Positions 1 to 9,803 of a DNA stretch of 64,000 nt are shown here, in pieces. Numbering within the stretch: the first letter of the stretch is position 1; each line of letters starts with the position of its first letter. The stretch spans positions 19,502,864-19,566,863 of the forward strand of contig OY759269.1 in assembly GCA_963662155.1 (NCBI GenBank), given 5' to 3'. The notes under the pieces were generated by a model. It searched no databases, was not told the DNA's origin, and was given only the letters and a program-made list of their open reading frames with translations. The position numbers and the translations under genes were made by a program. The stretch comes from Lamellibrachia columna (lineage: Eukaryota > Annelida > Polychaeta > Sabellida > Siboglinidae).

Positions 1-302
1 GGGGCCCAGATAACATTTCCATATTCTAGAATAGGTCTGACCAGAATTGAGTATACCTTCTTTACTGTTGGTCCATCCAAGAATGTAAACAACCTTCTAA
101 TAAGCCCGAGCATCTTATTAGCCTTATTTGCTATTAACTCCACATGTTGGTCAAACTTTAGTTCCGGGTCCACTTGCACTCCCAAGTCTCTCTCGTTTGT
201 GGTCTCCCCCAGGGTGGTATTAGTTCCACGGCTTGCTATAACATATTCATATTTTTTATGTTTCGCCCTAACTTTGCATTTCTCTTCATTAAAACGTAGT
301 TG

Positions 303-1082
303 TCATTTTTTGGACCACTCTTCTAGTTGTTTTAGATCTGCCTGTAGTGTCTCTTGGTCAGACTGAGTGGTGATTTGTCTGTAGATTTTGGTGTCATCTA
401 CAAATATGTGAACAGGTGAGTCCACCACCTCTGGCATGTCGTTGATGTAGCATACAAAGAGGATTGGGCCGAGTACACTTCCTTGCGGAATGCCGCTCGT
501 GACGGGGGACCACGACGATGTACTACCATTGATGATAACACGTTGGCGTCTTCCATCAAGGAAGGCTGCAATCCACTGTAGCACTTTGCCACATATCCCA
601 TAACCTTTGAGCTTGACTAGTAGTCTCTGGTGTGGGACCATGTCGAAAGCTTTGGCGAAGTCAAGGTAAATTGCGTCAATGCTCTCTCCCTGTTCAATAG
701 CTTCGGTCCACTTATCAAGAACTGCAAGGAGCCGAGTGGTGCATGAGCGACCATGGACAAAGCCATGTTGAAAACTTGACAGTAAGTTATTGGTCAACAT
801 GTGTTCCATCACTTCATTTCTTACCAACTGCTCCATCATCTTACAGGCTACGGAGGTCAGACTCACTGGACGGTAATTCCCTGTTATGTGTTTCTTGCCC
901 TTCTTAAATACTGGTGTAATATTTCCTTCTTTCCAGCATTGTAGTAAGACTCCCTCATCGAGTGATTTTGCGAAAAGTTCTCGGAAAGGTTCAACAAATT
1001 CATTCGCCATTTCAACCAGAGGACGAGGATGGAGACCTGGCGTGGTCTTCAATATCTTCTCTACGTTCTTGTCTGTGATCAT
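303..1082 (-). pseudogene. Reverse transcriptase domain of the left-edge LINE
   Basis: The 259-codon open stretch is a non-LTR reverse transcriptase core. Visible landmarks, in order, are the NYRPVSLTS finger motif, a DFAKAFDMVPH palm motif with the first catalytic Asp, the SGIPQGSVLGPILF motif, and the catalytic box as FVDD (FADD is usual in this group). The frame ends at a stop where thumb sequence continues, so this is a fragment rather than a complete ORF2. The N-terminal Met is only the first in-frame Met and carries no meaning as a start. Confidence 0.85.
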
Positions 1083-1084
1083 GA

Positions 1085-1118
1085 AGTCAGTCAGTCAGTC
1101 AGAAGTCAGTCAGTGTGT
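1085..1118. repeat. (GTCA)n microsatellite inside the LINE
   Basis: Short tandem GTCA copies with one interruption. They lie within the former RT linker of the left-edge LINE and shift its frame. Confidence 0.7.
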
Positions 1119-1560
1119 TGTGTAGTGTTCTCTCAAATGTCGGGATATTTTCAAGACTTTCTTGAGTGAAGACACTCGTGAAGTAGGAGTTCAGTATAGC
1201 TTTGTCAACATGGGTTTCTGTCATGGACCCATCTGGACGTTCGAGGTCAGCCACCGTTCAACGAGTCTTCATCTTTGATCTGGAATATTTGTAAAAAGTC
1301 TTGGGGTTGGCTTTAGCTTCATTGGCTATATGTCTCTCAAAATCATGTACTTTACTGATCTCTTCAAATACCTTCATCGTGTAGTGTTCGCACCGATCTT
1401 CAATGAGTTTGTCAGTTTGGGCTGCTTGCAGAGCCGGGCCCCAGCATGTAGTGCAAAACCAATTGAGATCATCATCTTTCAGAAGGTTAAACTTTGCCTC
1501 TAACACGTTTGCACACATCAGGCACATCCACTTTACGCATCGTTCACACTAACATTTAAT

Positions 1561-1948
1561 CGACTGATTTCGAACAGGTATCGCATAGTAGTTGTGGTTC
1601 ATTGACACTGTCACTGGTTAATTTTTTGTCTTCGCTGAGACTGATATATGTGACGAAGGTCTACATTTGTTTTTTCCCTCACTGGGGCCATAGTGAAATA
1701 AGTAGATTCCCTTACCTTAATGACGCTTGCTTTATTCAGACTCGTAACACACAATAATTCAGTTTTTCATGCTATACATAAGATTTTTGTATCGCCACAC
1801 CCTCGGTTGCTGTCGGAAAAACCAGAACTGGTGACCTGTGACCTCGTGGTGGCGTTAGCCATTGCTACAGACTCGGTCACGATAACAATGTTTCTCAGTG
1901 GAAATCTCCGCGTGTACTTATTATTTTGTTACAAGTCTCATAGTTTAA
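1561..1948. other. Unassigned AT-rich stretch
   Basis: There is a short plus-strand open frame (1720-1956), but it has no recognisable domain or splice context. I see no gene here. Confidence 0.4.
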
Positions 1949-2137
1949 TCAGGTGAGTTGTATCTACGTGTTAAACAAAATAAACCATGCAAGAATAAGC
2001 CATAAACTGTGAATTTCAAGATTTTTTTTGTATATATATAAATTATGTAGTAGAGCAGATTTTTTCTTGAAATTCACAGTTTATGGCTTATTCTTGCATG
2101 GTTTATTTTGTTTAACACGTAGATACAACTCACCTGA
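1949..2137. repeat. Foldback element: perfect 72-bp inverted repeat with a 45-base loop
   Basis: Bases 1949-2020 are the exact reverse complement of 2066-2137; the intervening 45 bases are T- and TA-rich. A transcript would form a 72-bp uninterrupted hairpin. It may be a small foldback/MITE copy or an assembly or replication hairpin artefact. No target duplication is obvious beside the adjoining (TA)n tract. Confidence 0.85.
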
Positions 2138-2139
2138 TT

Positions 2140-2159
2140 ATTTATATATATATATATAT

Positions 2160-2190
<31 letters not shown>

Positions 2191-2195
2191 ATTTA
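2140..2195. repeat. (TA)n microsatellite
   Basis: An alternating TA tract with a short TG-rich interruption, directly abutting the foldback repeat. Confidence 0.9.
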
Positions 2196-2539
2196 TACAA
2201 CATATCTTCTGTAATGAATTTTACCTGCTAGAGTGAGATTTTATCTCACACATGTTGCAATGTCTGTGCACATAATGTATGTTGGGTGATGCCTATACAG
2301 CAGGGACATACATTCTAAAGGAACACAGCAGTTCGAATCCTTTGAAGCCTGGGCTATTTCATTCACTGCACTCTGCCCCAGTTCACTGTGCTGTATACAT
2401 TTATCGTAGTGTGGCTAAATGTTTATCTAAACAATCAAGTCCGTGCTGGAATTAACAAGTCTGCCAGAGGTTAAGTTTAACGCAAGGACTGAATATCCCA
2501 TTTTGGAGTACATGCTTTCATGTATTTTTACTACATTGA
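2196..2539. other. Sequence before Gypsy-1, nothing recognised
   Basis: It may include the 5' leader of Gypsy-1, but I could find no LTR pair for that element. Confidence 0.3.
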
Positions 2540-3470
2540 TGTGATCCATTCACAAGTGCAGCAGCTGTTAACACGCCGAGCCTCTCCAAAGGTACAATGG
2601 CCTCAAAAGATGGGTGACCTCTGGGAAAATTATCATGGGAATGCCATACTTGCTTCCATCCTCTCATCGATCAATGACAACATTTCACCAAGAGTGAATG
2701 ACAGACTGTTGGTCAATTTGTCACCCATTTACGACAGCTGGCTGTTTCATGCAACCACGGGAATAAAGCGGACGAGTATATTCGTGATCAGGTAATTGAT
2801 CGATGTCGCTCAGATCCACTCAGAACGACATTTCTGGCAGAAGGTATGGACTTAACATTGGATCGCGCATTAGAAGTAGCCCAAACGAGAGAGTCATCTG
2901 AACGCCAGGCAAGAGACATTGACCAGAGCACTGCCAGTCTCGTATACGCTACATTTAACCATCCAAACAAACAGGCAGTACAGAACATAAAAATCAACAC
3001 CACCAAACTGACCGCGACAACAACGCATTATGATCTGATGCACACGCTGTGGCATTCAGGAACATACAGGGGGTGAGTGCCGATATACTCTTGATAAAGG
3101 CTGTCATAAATGTGGTATGCGTGGTCATTTTGCTGTCATGTATAGAAGCTCCAGATCAAAGCAGCGACCACAGCGAGGCTCGCAAACTGAACAGAAGAAA
3201 AGAAGACAACAGATATATAGCCGAGGTAGATGAACCGAGTGAGAACGAGTATGCGTTTACAATAAAACCATATTCGGCATGACCACTATTATCAGCGCAG
3301 AGGAACCAATTGATATGAACATTGATTCAGGAGCGTTTGCAGTGGTGTGGGGAGGTGAACACTTTAACATCTACACTGAGGAAGCTGCATGTACAGTGAT
3401 CACCGACCGTAAGCCGCTGCTACGTATATGGCAGAAACCAAATCTGCCTCTTTGAACTGCGAGATGGACC

Positions 3471-4058
3471 TTGCGTCTACAACATTATGACATCCGACTG
3501 GAGTACCGGCATGTACTTGACAACCCGGCTGACTATCTTTCTCGACATCCTGCTAAAGAGCGCACTGAGGCAAGCCAACAGCAGAAAATGGCGGAAGATA
3601 TAGGAAACTTCATTGCTAGTTTGTCCATCCCCAATGCTATCACCATAGAAAAAGTTCAGTTTGAAACTAGCAAGGACACAACTCTGCAACAGGTGATTGA
3701 AACGGTCTGCACAGGCTGCTAGCACGATAGCAACCTAACCGTTACAGTAGAGACAACCAACATCGCCGCCTTCCAAAGTGTCTGCGATGAACTTACTGTG
3801 GGGGGAAATGGTGACTTCATTCTGCGTGACCCTCGCATAGTGATTCCGACTGCACTGCAAAATCGTGATAACCAGCTTGCACACGAAGGTCATTGGGGCA
3901 TCATTAAGACAAAGTCGCTCATCAGGATCAAACTGTGGTTCCCATGGATTGATGGAGCAACTGCGGCAGCCATCAAGGGTTGTATACCATGTCAGGCGAA
4001 TTCAAATACTCGCCAGAGGGAGCCATTAAATATGACTCGTCTCCCAAGAGGACCTTAG
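3471..4058 (+). pseudogene. Gypsy-1 RNase H tail and integrase zinc-binding domain
   Basis: Two open stretches in succession, 3471-3722 and 3798-4058, carry the RNase H C-terminal signature (LEYR...NPADYLSRHP) and then the integrase N-terminal HHCC domain (LAHEGHWGIIKTKSL and CIPCQAN). A stop lies between them at about 3721. No intact polyprotein remains. Confidence 0.75.
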
Positions 4059-4265
4059 CTCAGTCTGAGCAGACTTCCATGGGCCACTGTTGTCGGGAGA
4101 ATATCTCATGAGCATCACTGACGAATATTCACGATATCCAGTGGTACAAGTAGTGCAAAGTACCAGTGCTGAGACTGCAATCTCTTGCATGGAATCAGTG
4201 GTCGCTATATTCTCGTATCCTGAAATCATAAAGTCGAACAATGGAGCACCTTTTTCAAGGTATGT

Positions 4266-4277
4266 TATGGGCCAATT
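4266..4277 (+). repeat. Target-site duplication, left copy, of LINE-2
   Basis: The 12-mer TATGGGCCAATT here recurs exactly at 8010-8021, on the other side of LINE-2. The Gypsy-1 integrase reading resumes at the second copy. Confidence 0.85.
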
Positions 4278-4967
4278 TGTCCTGGGATCGCGACCTTGTC
4301 GTGGTGGAAAGGCTTGCGAGCTCCAATGATCCTCAGAGCTATGGTGCCTGGAGTCTTGTACTCCTGGTAGGGCCACCCATGGCGCACAGGTCTGAAGTGA
4401 GTAGCCCGACTAACAACGATCCAGCCACAACGGCTGTGAAGGCGGAAGATGGCTGTAGCAGGAGGACAGCCCCCAGTTGTCGTGGCTTATCATGTCACCG
4501 GGGTATGGATGTCTTCTTGTCAAGTTTGTGCGGACGCCACGGGCGTCCCGACTTCCTCACACTAAACAACATCACGCGGAGGCTTCTGCCAAGGGCCCAC
4601 CATCAAAGACCTATGGCGATGGACGAGTGGCAACAGAGACAGGACCGTGAAATCTGGAAGGCGTCGGGTGTGTGATGGCTGTATGGCCCTTGGGCTGGGA
4701 CAGGAGTGCTTTTCGGCAGCTGCACCCACGTCAGAGCAGCCCTATTCAGGATCCCCTCTTCTCTCCCCATAACAAAATGTGCCCTAAAACTAGACTGTTC
4801 CAATCTATCTATGCTGGAAATTATGACATATGCAACGTGGGACGTACGAACACTGATGGACAACCCAAGAGCGACCGTCCCGAGCACAGGTGTGCCATCA
4901 ACGCCAGAGAACTCGCAAGATATGACATTGACATCGCTGCCTTGAGCAAAACATGTTTTCCAGAAGA

Positions 4968-5149
4968 AGGTACAATGTCCTCAGAAGAAGGGTGACCTCT
5001 GGGAAAACTATCATGGGAAGGCCATATATGCTTCCATCCTCTCATCGATCAATGACAATATTTAACCATGGGTGAATGACAGATTGTTGGTCAATTTGTC
5101 ACCCACTCAGAACGACATTTCTGGCAGAAGGTATGGACTTAACATTGGA
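4968..5149 (+). other. Gypsy gag patch inside the LINE-2 endonuclease
   Basis: This segment is a close copy of Gypsy-1 gag at about 2588-2863 with an internal deletion: about 2736-2816 is missing, joined at a short CA microhomology. Genuine LINE endonuclease coding sequence lies on both sides (FPEEG before, GINERLMTL at about 5200 after). It reads as a recombinant or template-switch insert. Confidence 0.75.
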
Positions 5150-5391
5150 TATCACGTTTGGATCGTTTTCCCAAAGAAAGGCAGCTCTGAGAAAATGGCA
5201 TCGTTGGCATCAACGAACGCCTCATGACCCTAAACAACAACCAGCTCGCTCGCTCCGACACCCGATGCTGAGGAGGACACCAAGGAGCAGTTCTATTCCG
5301 AGCTTGACCTGGTGCTAACCACCGTCCTTAAGGAGGACAAGCTGATTCTGCTGGAGGACTTTAATGCCAGAGTAGGCCGTGACTGCAGACT

Positions 5392-6138
5392 GTGGAACAA
5401 GGCAAGGAAGGGGTTGGAAAGGCTAACTCAAATGGCATCATCCAGTTAAGCAAGTGCGCAGAACACGACCTTGTGATCACTAAAACCCTGCTCCGACAGA
5501 GGAACATGTACAAGACGACATGGATGCACCCGCCATCCAAACATTGGCACCTCTTGGGCTATGTCATTGTTCGCTCCCGTAACCGAAAAGACGTCCGTAT
5601 TACATGGGCCATGCGTGGAACTGTTGCCTGCTCAACGGAGCATCGCCTGGTTCGATCAGTCATGAACATTTACCAAGACCCAAACAAAAGAACCAAACTC
5701 CAGGAGTGTCTCTCCACTCGACTTCTTGATTTCCCTTCAGCTGACGTCAATGTTGAACAGAGGTGGGATGCACTTAAGTCAGCCACCCACAAAGCTTGTA
5801 CTGAGACAATCGGCCACACCTCACGCGAGCACCAAGACTGGTTTAACGAGAATGATGAAGAGATTCAAGACCTCCTTGAACGCAACAGAAAGACATTCTG
5901 CATGTCGCAAAATGACATTACTTCTCATCAGAAGTGGAAGGAACAACAGCACATCAAAGCTGAGACCCAAGAGAAGATCCGTGACATTAAAACAAGCAGT
6001 GGGAAGAGAAAGCCAAAGCGATCCAAGGCTTTGCTGACCAACATGATATGCGGAACTTCTTCCAAGCGACGAAGGCTACCTATGGGCCGAGCTCAAATGA
6101 CCACACTCCTCTCCGGTCTCAAGACGGGACTCTCATGA
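5392..6138 (+). pseudogene. LINE-2 endonuclease C-terminus and linker ORF
   Basis: A 248-codon open frame covering the end of the APE endonuclease (the WMHPPSKHWHLLGYVIVR block is characteristic of this LINE group) and the basic linker with DWFNENDEEIQDLLE. It goes out of frame near 6040, where the adjoining frame carries MRNFFQATKATYGPSS. Confidence 0.75.
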
Positions 6139-6240
6139 AAGGTGACACTGCCATCCAGCAACGATGCAAGGAACATCTTGAGCAGCTCCTAAACCGCGAA
6201 TCTGTGGTGACAGACGACACCATCCTGTCTATCCAACCCG

Positions 6241-7808
6241 GAAAGAGGTCCAGCTTGCCACAATGCAAATGAAAATCAATAAAGCTTGTGGCCCGGATGG
6301 CATCCCTGCAGAAACCCTCAAGTTTGGTGGCGAGAAACTAATCAGTAAGATATGGCATGACAAGGAAATTCCACCAGACATCAGAAATGCTAACATCGTC
6401 ATCATCTACAAAAAGAGGGATGAATCAGATTGCGGGAACTACAGAGGCGTTGCCCTATTATCCATTGCTGAGTTCTCCTGAATCGCCTGCTCTCGCTGAC
6501 GGAAGAGATACTCCCTGAAACTCAGTGTGGCTTTAGACCATCTCGAGGAATCACCGATATGGTCTTTGTGACCCGGCAAATTCAGGAGAAATGTCGGGAA
6601 CAAAACCAGGAACTATTCATGGTCTTCATTGACGTGACCAAGGCCTTCGACTCCATCAATCGTGAAGCTCTTTGTAAAGTCTTGTCCAGGTTTGGGTGCC
6701 CTGTCAACTTCATTACCATCCTGTGATTTCTTCATGACAAAATTACTGCAACCGTCCTCTTCAATGTGACTGAAACGGAGCCTTTCACCATCCGAACAGG
6801 GGTCACGCAAGGATGTGTTATAGCACCGATCCTTTTTACTGTCTACCTATGCGTCATCCTTTTTTCGTTCGTGACCGACTTCCCCATGGCGTTGAACTTA
6901 ACTACCGGCTTGATGGGAGGCTATTTAACCTGAGTCATCTCAAGGCCAATACAAAAGTGATGAAGACTGCCGTCATAGACCTTCAGTATGTTGCTGACTG
7001 TGTCATCCGTGTCCACTCTGCAGAATAACTTCATACTAGCCTAGACCTCTTTATGGAAGCCTACCAAAGTCTAGGACTTCCCATCAACATCAGAAAAACC
7101 AAGGTTATCCACCAACCTACTCCAGGCATCAATGCAGGACCTCCCGAAATCAAAGTATCTGGAGGAATCATAAAAGTTGTCGAACACTTCCCATACTTAA
7201 GTAGTCACCTGTCCCAGAAAGCCACCATCGAGGCAGACATTCAGCACCGTATCTGCTGTGCCAGCACGTCCTTCAGGACACTGCGCCACCGAGTCTTTGA
7301 TGACCACAACCTCAGGAAAAAGGCGAAGGTGATGGTCTACAAAGCCGTATGTATTACCACTCTAATATACGGAAGAGAAGCTTGGGTTACTTACCGACGT
7401 CACCTGAAGACCCTGGAGGCATTCCATCAACGTTACCTCAGAAAGATACTTCACATCCGGTGGGAAGACCGTTGCACCAATGCCAGCGTCCTCACTGAAG
7501 CCAATACAGCCAGCGTCCTCACTGAAGCCAATACAGCCAGCATTGAGGCAATGATCTTGCAAAATCAGCTCCGCTTGACTAGCCACTGTGTCAGAATGCC
7601 AGACTTCCGCCTCCCCCGACATGTATTATTCTCCCAGCTGACTCATGGATTAAGAACCCGTGGTGGGCAGCGGAAAAGAATTAAAGACACTGCCAAACAC
7701 TACTTGGAGAACGGTCGTATTAACATCAACACTTGGGAGGACATGGCTGCCGACCGGCTACTCTGGCGCCGTAGCATCCACCAGGCAAGCGGCCCGCTTC
7801 GAGACTGA
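6241..7808 (+). pseudogene. LINE-2 reverse transcriptase in several frames
   Basis: RT motifs are spread over at least four reading frames: ACGPDGIPAET at about 6280, then NYRGVALLS at about 6440, then FIDVTKAFDSIN at about 6625, with a stop at about 6724. DLQYVADCV is at about 6980 (the usual catalytic ADD triad is altered to VAD), and the thumb/C-terminal region lies in the open stretch 7053-7808. A 27-bp tandem duplication at about 7487-7540 repeats ASVLTEANT in frame. Confidence 0.8.
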
Positions 7809-8007
7809 CCGCCTACTTCACGAGGCGGAGAAGCGGCAGAGGAGAAATGAGAGGGAGATGTCTCAACACCTGCACATCTTCCTTCCACCCGGAACCTCCT
7901 GCCCCCAATGCAATAAGATCTGCAAACCAAGAATCGGGCTCCTGAGTCACCGCTGGACCCATGACCAAACCATGGCAGATGTCATCCTTGTTTCAAGGGA
8001 CCGCTGA
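7660..8007 (+). pseudogene. LINE-2 C-terminal zinc-finger tail
   Basis: The overlapping frame reads ARFETDRLLHEAEKRQRRN and then CPQCNKICKPRIGLLSH, a C2H2-like C-terminal motif found at the end of this LINE family. It completes the 3' coding end just before the target duplication. Confidence 0.7.
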
Positions 8008-8009
8008 TG

Positions 8010-8021
8010 ATATGGGCCAAT
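8010..8021 (+). repeat. Target-site duplication, right copy, of LINE-2
   Basis: Exact 12-bp match to 4266-4277. Confidence 0.85.
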
Positions 8022-8199
8022 TATCTGAGGTCATGTGGCATTCGAAACCGCAAGATCATGCCATTATGGCCACTAGCTAATGCACAAATAGAGAACTTCA
8101 ACAAGCCGCTGATGAAGGTGATACGTTCCGCCACCGTTCAACATTTAACCGGCGTCGTGAATTGCACCAGTTTCTGCGCAAATACCGATGTACACTTCA

Positions 8200-8345
8200 A
8201 TGCTCCACGCTGTTTACACCTCACTGCTCCACACTGTTTACACCTCACTGCTCCACACTGTTTACACCTCACTGCTCCACACTGTTTACACCACACTGCT
8301 CCATGCTGTTTACACCTCATTGCTACACTCTGTTTACACCGCACT
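8200..8345. repeat. 24-bp minisatellite (about 6 copies) in Gypsy-1 integrase
   Basis: The unit is CTGCTCCACACTGTTTACAC plus four bases. As 24 is a multiple of 3, all frames stay open and give several meaningless short ORFs on both strands. Confidence 0.9.
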
Positions 8346-8849
8346 GCCTAAGGTTGGTAGCCACGAAAAAGTGGTCCGAACTTCCAAAACACCATCCAAT
8401 TAATTTGCATGATGAGACAATTCGTGAGCACGATGCTTATGCCAAAGCACGGATGAAGACATACGCCGATAAACGCGCTAATGCATCGCCAGCTAATCTA
8501 CAACAGGGCGAGGTAGTGTTGGTACAGCAGCAGAAAGTGAACTGTCAACCCCATTCTCACCAGAACAAATGGTAGTCAGTGAAACGAACGGTTCAATGAT
8601 AACCTCCAAGCGCGATGATAGTTACAAAATAAATCGAAATGCCGCGATGTTCCGTCGTGTCAGAGGAATGTCAGTTGGTGACATAACCCAAGAAACACCC
8701 AGCGACACCTTCTCGCCACCGGCAGATGATACAGGAACAGACACCGCGTCTGACGCTAATGACGACACAAATACGAAACCCAGTGACAATGATACTCGCT
8801 GTGATTCACCATCGGTGTCACGATCACAACGTATCAGGAAGTAGGTGAA

Positions 8850-9800
8850 ACGCTTTATCGAGGAAATATAAATAAGGGTGTACGCGCATTGATGCCCTTT
8901 CTAAATGGAACATTTATAATATCTTGAACAATAACGATTGTCAGAGCTCAATTGCTCAGTAAAAGCTTAAACATCAGCCACGAGACCTGATCGGACTATG
9001 AAAGGCAGAATTGACTACTAAATTTTTGTTTTTGACACTTGCTTAGTGGTAGTCACAATGTTTTTGGAAAAGTTGAATAACTTGTACGTTTAACATAATT
9101 AATTATCGTAGTAATGGTTTACACTTATGACCATACAATAATCAAGGTTGGGAGGAATATGAATAAAGTGAACGACAGTTACAAATGCAACCGACCGACA
9201 TAGTCCATTATCATCTAATTAATATATCTCCGAATATTGTTTGATTTTTCGCAAAATGAATTTCAAATGAGACTAGTGAAAAAAAACGAATTAAGGAGGG
9301 ACCTTTAACATTTCAGTTGATGTACTCGCCAAATATGGAAAAAATTCTGCAAGAAGATTTTCATGAGCGGCTGTCGACACATTTTCAAAGAGAAAGAAAA
9401 ACAAAGGATGGAAGAATAACTGGCAAACCAAATTTTGCTAATTATTTCTTGCGAAGCTAAATACAAATTTACAAAAGAAGACCACAAGGTAAAACGATCC
9501 TGCATCCACGATCGATCGAGTCGAGTCCACGTTACTAAAAAAGGGGATAGTGCTGGCACTAGTCAGCCATATTAGTAAAGCAGTTTCTGTGAAAATATCT
9601 GGTGGGACATCGAACAGGGTCAGTATCAAATTGATAGTAATAGATCAGTGATCAGGGTCCAAACAAAGCTAGAATGATCAGTCCTGGTGAAGATTAGCCA
9701 AAGTATGAATTCCCTCGCCAGATATATTTTATATGATGTAGCACGTAAAGATTGCATCTTTTTTGTCTTTTAACTTAGTGTTTCATTACATAATAACGCA
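8850..9800. other. AT-rich sequence without recognised gene
   Basis: Short open frames at 9305-9629 show no domain I recognise. The 3' LTR or leader of Gypsy-1 could lie at its left end, but I see no paired repeat. Confidence 0.35.
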
Positions 9801-9803
9801 CTT

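Larger units (their letters stand above)
1..1560 (-). mobile_element. CR1/jockey-type LINE, internally deleted, runs off the left edge
   Basis: This is a remnant of a non-LTR retrotransposon on the minus strand. The reverse transcriptase lies at 303-1082. Below 303 a stop interrupts the thumb region, and recognisable thumb and C-terminal sequence continues to base 1. Above 1085 the finger/linker region follows, and at about 1258-1560 there is a zinc-finger stretch (C-x2-C...W-x-C-x2-C) of the kind found in ORF1 of such LINEs. The APE endonuclease that should lie between ORF1 and RT is absent, so ORF1 appears fused to the RT linker by deletion. A (GTCA)n tract at about 1085-1118 sits in the coding part. 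Stops and frameshifts make it non-functional. Clade assignment is by motif memory only. Confidence 0.8.
2540..4277 (+). mobile_element. Gypsy-1 LTR retrotransposon, 5' portion (gag, protease, RNase H, integrase start)
   Basis: A degenerate Gypsy/Metaviridae-type element reading rightward with several frameshifts. Gag is at about 2560-3060, where NKADEYIRDQVIDRC is typical of this gag class. The protease DSGA motif is at about 3325. RNase H end motifs follow directly (DRKPLL, then NPADYLSRHPA at 3516-3551). The integrase zinc-binding region is at about 3860-4000 (H...H, then C-x2-C) and the start of the integrase core follows to 4277. The reverse transcriptase domain is missing between protease and RNase H. 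Integrase is interrupted at 4278 by LINE-2 and resumes at 8010. No LTRs were found. Confidence 0.8.
4278..8009 (+). mobile_element. LINE-2: APE-type non-LTR retrotransposon inserted in Gypsy-1 integrase
   Basis: A 3.73-kb element reading rightward between two copies of a 12-bp target duplication. A 5' leader runs from 4278 to about 4800. The endonuclease begins at about 4830 (TW-VRTLMDNPR) and continues to about 5600 (FNARVGRD near 5360). The linker is at about 5620-6250. Reverse transcriptase follows at about 6250-7400 with GPDGIPAET, CGNYRGVALLS, FIDVTKAFDSIN and DLQYVADC at the catalytic box. A C-terminal C-x2-C zinc-finger region ends at about 7960. The element ends in a short (TGA) repeat. 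Several frameshifts and stops make it inactive. A copy of Gypsy gag sequence lies inside the endonuclease at about 4968-5149. Confidence 0.85.
8010..8845 (+). mobile_element. Gypsy-1, 3' portion (integrase core end and C-terminal tail)
   Basis: The integrase resumes here after the second copy of the LINE-2 target duplication. MPLWPLANAQIENFNKPLM carries the catalytic Glu context. After a 24-bp minisatellite come ARMKTYADKRANASP and the LQQGEVVLVQQ motif of Gypsy integrase tails, then a basic/acidic C-terminus ending in RSQRIRK and a stop at about 8842. No 3' LTR was detected beyond it. Confidence 0.75.

Noticed and set aside
8138..8575. Cys/His/Leu-rich ORFs on both strands near 8.2 kb
   Set aside because: They are products of the 24-bp minisatellite inside Gypsy-1.
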